Positions 19,505 to 21,869 of a stretch of 21,869 bases of DNA are shown here, one piece after another. The notes beneath the pieces were generated by a model. That model made no database searches and was not told the DNA's origin. It was given only the letters and a program-made list of their open reading frames with translations. The translations under genes were made by a program, and so were the position numbers. Source of the DNA: a virus; IMG/VR virus record IMGVR_UViG_3300037421_000023, positions 1 to 21,869 of that record; one strand, given 5' to 3'. Within the stretch, counting starts at the first letter, position 1, and every line of letters begins with the position of its first letter.

Positions 19505-21219
19505 TGGGAGAAGCTCGTAGAAAAGCCGAAAGCCTGTTGATCTCCGTTTTGATCCCAGAGCGCGGCCGTCCCGAGATGTTGGAGCGGGCGATCTGTTCGC
19601 TGATCGACACGGCGGGACCCGAGGAACGGTACGAGATTCTGGTTTTCATAGACTCCGACGATCCGGAATGGGCCGATCGCGAACCGTTCGAACATTCCCG
19701 CACACGCTACATGCGGAGACCACGTCCGATCACGCTGGGCGAGAAACTGAACGAAATGGCGCGTGCCGCGACCGGCTCCGTGTTTTGGTTCGTCGCTAAC
19801 GACTATATCATGAAGACCGCAGGCTGGCCCGCGATCTTCCGCCAGGCCGCCGCCAGGCTGCCAAATAAGATTGGCATCCCCTACGTCACCGACGACATGC
19901 ATCCCGGCCACGCCCTGTTCCCGTTGATCACGCGCGAGATGATGGAGGTCGTCGGGTTCGCCTTCGCGCCATGGTATCCGACATGGTTCATCGACACGCA
20001 CTGGGATGAGATCGGCATCATGTCCGATCTTCGATTTCAGGTGCCGGTCGAGATCGAGGCACCGGAGGGCCGCGGCAAGACACACGGGATGATTGATCTC
20101 GCATTTTGGGTCAATGCGTTCAACGAACTTCGGCCGACCAGGATGCGGGACGCCATCGCGCTGGCGGAACGGGCTCATGGAGCCGAAAGCGCGGCCTTCG
20201 CCGATGTCATGGCCCGAATCGGAGAGCGGCAGGCACAATGCGTCGCGCGCACCCGTCACCTGTCCTCTCCGGCCTTCCTGGCGCAGTGGGGCGGCAACGC
20301 GGCATCTCCACCGGCACCGTCTTATCCTGACGTGAAGGCGTACATGGAGCGCCTGGTCTCTCGGCTCCGTAAGGAGACGCCACGGCGGGTCAAGGTGATC
20401 GTGGCGGTTCCGAGTGGACGCACCTACGAGGCGGCGTCAGCGAACACCATAGCGGCCATGGCGGCGCATTCGGCGGCGGCCGGCATCGAGGTCATGATGC
20501 TCAACACGCAGTCGTCCTCGATCAGCCACAACCGCAACACCCTGGCCAAAATCGCGGTGGATAGCGACGCCGATTTCGTGTTCATGATCGACTCCGACAT
20601 GGTATTCCCACCCGATACACTGATGCGGCTCCTGAAGCACGACAAGGACATCGTGGGAGCGTTGTATTGCAAGCGAACCTTCCCGCACGACCTGATCGGG
20701 AAGTTGAAGGGGCCGAAGCCGGAAGTCATGGATGACGGTCTGCATGAGGCGCTTTACATGCCGGGTGGCGTCATGCTGATCAGGGTTGATGTGCTCCGCC
20801 AACTCGGTTATCCCCAGTTCGCCGAATTGTTTCAGTTCGAGGGTCGCGATGGACTCGATGCGTTCAAGAACCTCGCGAGGAACTACTTTTCGGAAGTCCC
20901 GCCAGAGGACGTGTTGGTATCGCTCGATGGATCGCCGTTCGGGGAATGGATCAGAACCAACTACGCGCTTGGCCTGGGGGGTGAGCGGTACCCCTATCTG
21001 AGCGAAGACAACTTCTTCATTCAACGTGCCCGGCGGGCCGGATACACGGCATGGGTCGATGTCGCGGTGTCGGGCACCGTAATCCACCTCGGCCAGCTGG
21101 AAGTCACAACGCTGCTTCCTGAACAAATCAGACGGCTCGGCCCTGACCCGATCCAATCAACTGGTTCAGCACGTCGCGATGGGACGCTCGATGGGGCGTA
21201 CCAGGAAGCGGCGGAATAG
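19504..21219 (+). CDS. Two-domain glycosyltransferase (571 aa)
   Basis: TAATG joint with the previous frame. Residues about 11-270 form a first GT-A-like domain (LISVLIPERGRPEMLERAIC, EILVFIDSDD with a DxD at 50-52, WFVANDYIM). Residues about 295-540 form a second, better-conserved one: VKVIVAVPSGRTYEAASANT, SSSISHNRNTLAKIA, then FVFMIDSDMVFPPD (Asp363, Asp365 as the metal/nucleotide-sugar DxD), DIVGALYCKR, MPGGVMLIR, YLSEDNFF (Glu501, Asp502) and VIHLG (His528). The second domain matches glycosyltransferases common in phage genomes. Likely role: sugar transfer to host surface glycan, a virion protein or DNA. The substrate cannot be told. The first domain could be catalytic or acceptor-binding. 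Confidence 0.85.
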   Translation: MGEARRKAESLLISVLIPERGRPEMLERAICSLIDTAGPEERYEILVFIDSDDPEWADREPFEHSRTRYMRRPRPITLGEKLNEMARAATGSVFWFVANDYIMKTAGWPAIFRQAAARLPNKIGIPYVTDDMHPGHALFPLITREMMEVVGFAFAPWYPTWFIDTHWDEIGIMSDLRFQVPVEIEAPEGRGKTHGMIDLAFWVNAFNELRPTRMRDAIALAERAHGAESAAFADVMARIGERQAQCVARTRHLSSPAFLAQWGGNAASPPAPSYPDVKAYMERLVSRLRKETPRRVKVIVAVPSGRTYEAASANTIAAMAAHSAAAGIEVMMLNTQSSSISHNRNTLAKIAVDSDADFVFMIDSDMVFPPDTLMRLLKHDKDIVGALYCKRTFPHDLIGKLKGPKPEVMDDGLHEALYMPGGVMLIRVDVLRQLGYPQFAELFQFEGRDGLDAFKNLARNYFSEVPPEDVLVSLDGSPFGEWIRTNYALGLGGERYPYLSEDNFFIQRARRAGYTAWVDVAVSGTVIHLGQLEVTTLLPEQIRRLGPDPIQSTGSARRDGTLDGAYQEAAE

Positions 21220-21241
21220 TTCGGGGGTGCAAACTCGTAAA

Positions 21242-21448
21242 CTAAAGATTAGTATCGCCTGGATAGACGAAGCGCTCGACTTCTCGCGTTTGTCCTTTGC
21301 CGCATCTATGACACGTCCGGTAAGATGTCGTAACGACCCTTCGGAAGCCGCGATCAACAAAAACCGCAAAAATGCTACAATAAGACTGGTTGCTTGATTT
21401 CCATTCGGACCAATTGTGACTCCATGGCCAACATTGCCGCTTTTTCAC
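21242..21448 (-). CDS. Small Cys-pair (zinc-ribbon-like) phage protein (68 aa)
   Basis: Leftward gene with a GTG start at 21448, overlapping the upstream stop as GTGA, and AGGGAGA at 21457-21463. The product starts MKKRQCWPWSHNWSEWKSSN and later has RTCHRCGKGQTREVERF. A Cys near the W-S-H-x-W-S-x-W start plus a CxxCG pair fits a small family I recall from phages (HxWSxWE...RxCxxCGxxQ). It probably binds zinc. It converges on the glycosyltransferase gene, leaving 22 bases between stops, with no terminator visible there. Confidence 0.75.
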   Translation of the reverse strand: MKKRQCWPWSHNWSEWKSSNQSYCSIFAVFVDRGFRRVVTTSYRTCHRCGKGQTREVERFVYPGDTNL

Positions 21449-21869
21449 CCGCTGTATCTCCCTAGTAAAATGGTGACCGGATTGCCTAACTGCCGGTCTT
21501 CCCCGATGCGCGTCATCTTGATCCCGAATCGCTCAAACAACCGAACGTAGACGCTGGCGGGCCAGAACCTCCACCACTTTCCGGGAGGTTGCGTGTCCGC
21601 CATGTGGTCGATCACGAACAGGGTTCCACCGGGCGCCAGAACGTGAGACAGGCCATCAACGGTTCGTTCCAGATCGATGCCTGGGTTGCCAAGAACCATC
21701 ACGACCAGGATCACGTCGAAAGCCTTGGCATTGCGAAAGAAGAACAATTCTGGCGGTCCTGACTCCCAGGACACGCCAAGGATGGGCGGCGCGTGTTCAA
21801 GTAGTTCCGGGCATGGGTCATAGCCGACCGTGAGGGGAACCTTCCCACGCAACAGGCGGTTGAGAGGCC
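21445..21869 (-). CDS. Probable SAM-dependent methyltransferase, partial (C-terminal part)
   Basis: Leftward gene running in from the right edge. The frame is open to the edge, and the upstream codons read PLNRLLRGKVPLTVGYDPCP, so the TTG at 21852 is unlikely to be the true start. VGYDP followed by an acidic/aromatic strand region (FDVILVVMVLGN) and LSHVLAPGGTLFVIDHMADT fits the beta2-to-beta5 part of a class I methyltransferase. The glycine-rich SAM loop would lie beyond the edge. The end has RLFERFGIKMTRIGE. The substrate is unknown. It could belong with the glycosyltransferase in glycan modification. Confidence 0.68.
   Translation of the reverse strand, partial: PLNRLLRGKVPLTVGYDPCPELLEHAPPILGVSWESGPPELFFFRNAKAFDVILVVMVLGNPGIDLERTVDGLSHVLAPGGTLFVIDHMADTQPPGKWWRFWPASVYVRLFERFGIKMTRIGEDRQLGNPVTILLGRYSG

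Noticed and set aside
19243-20259. Leftward open frame (338 aa) opposite the glycosyltransferase
   Set aside because: The rightward frame carries glycosyltransferase motifs. The antisense frame has none.
1-21869. tRNA genes, CRISPR arrays and insertion sequences
   Set aside because: I saw no cloverleaf with a T-loop signature, no regularly spaced direct-repeat array, and no transposase or terminal inverted repeats. A dedicated tRNA scan would be needed to exclude weak candidates.

Overview
The window is a piece of a tailed dsDNA bacteriophage genome or prophage, most likely podovirus-like and infecting a Gram-negative proteobacterium. The evidence is a small/large terminase pair, a head-to-tail connecting (portal) protein, a beta-helix tail spike, a second fibre-like protein, tightly packed genes with ATGA, GTGA or TGATG overlaps, and several gene types that recur in environmental phages. 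Base composition is GC-rich. The one good promoter (TTGACA with CTATAT/TATATC) resembles the alphaproteobacterial vegetative type, and several products carry Sec signal peptides. The host cannot be named from this sequence.

Layout. (1) Positions 1-2159: seven small leftward genes, mostly conserved phage hypotheticals, with a nearly uniform leader (GGGAGA a few bases before the ATG). The first runs off the left edge. (2) 2160-2305: a divergent control region with GCGTAT-type palindromes, beside a small ribbon-helix-helix (RHH) gene that could be its repressor. (3) 2306-7246: a rightward accessory operon with the RHH protein, an HNH endonuclease, a Gp37/Gp68-like (DUF5131) protein, a second RHH protein with a coiled coil, a tRNA-His guanylyltransferase (Thg1)-like enzyme and small unknown genes, one of them exported. 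(4) 7275-11152: terminase small and large subunits followed by seven small genes, including short proline-rich proteins ending in SLLG. (5) 11153-11274: a promoter followed closely by a strong terminator, then the portal gene. (6) 13221-19504: the tail/adsorption region, with a beta-helix spike, a GIY-YIG endonuclease inserted at the start of a small gene, a fibre-like protein with a signal peptide and internal repeats, and small genes. One coiled-coil reading frame is split by an in-frame TAA. (7) 19504-21219: a two-domain glycosyltransferase. (8) 21242-21869: two leftward genes, a Cys-pair protein and the C-terminal part of a probable SAM methyltransferase cut by the right edge.

How it fits together. 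The terminase packages DNA through the portal. The spike and fibre-like protein probably serve adsorption. The glycosyltransferase and methyltransferase probably modify a surface glycan or phage component. The DUF5131 and Thg1-like proteins probably act in RNA or nucleotide metabolism. No scaffold or major capsid gene follows the portal here, so the head genes must lie elsewhere or be unrecognised.

Most unusual: both homing-endonuclease genes begin with a near copy of the start of the gene directly downstream, as if each had inserted at its neighbour's start codon while keeping a working start on both sides. Other points are a probable CTG start for the large terminase, a promoter-terminator leader before the portal gene, a duplicated portal 3' end, and the TAA-split coiled coil.
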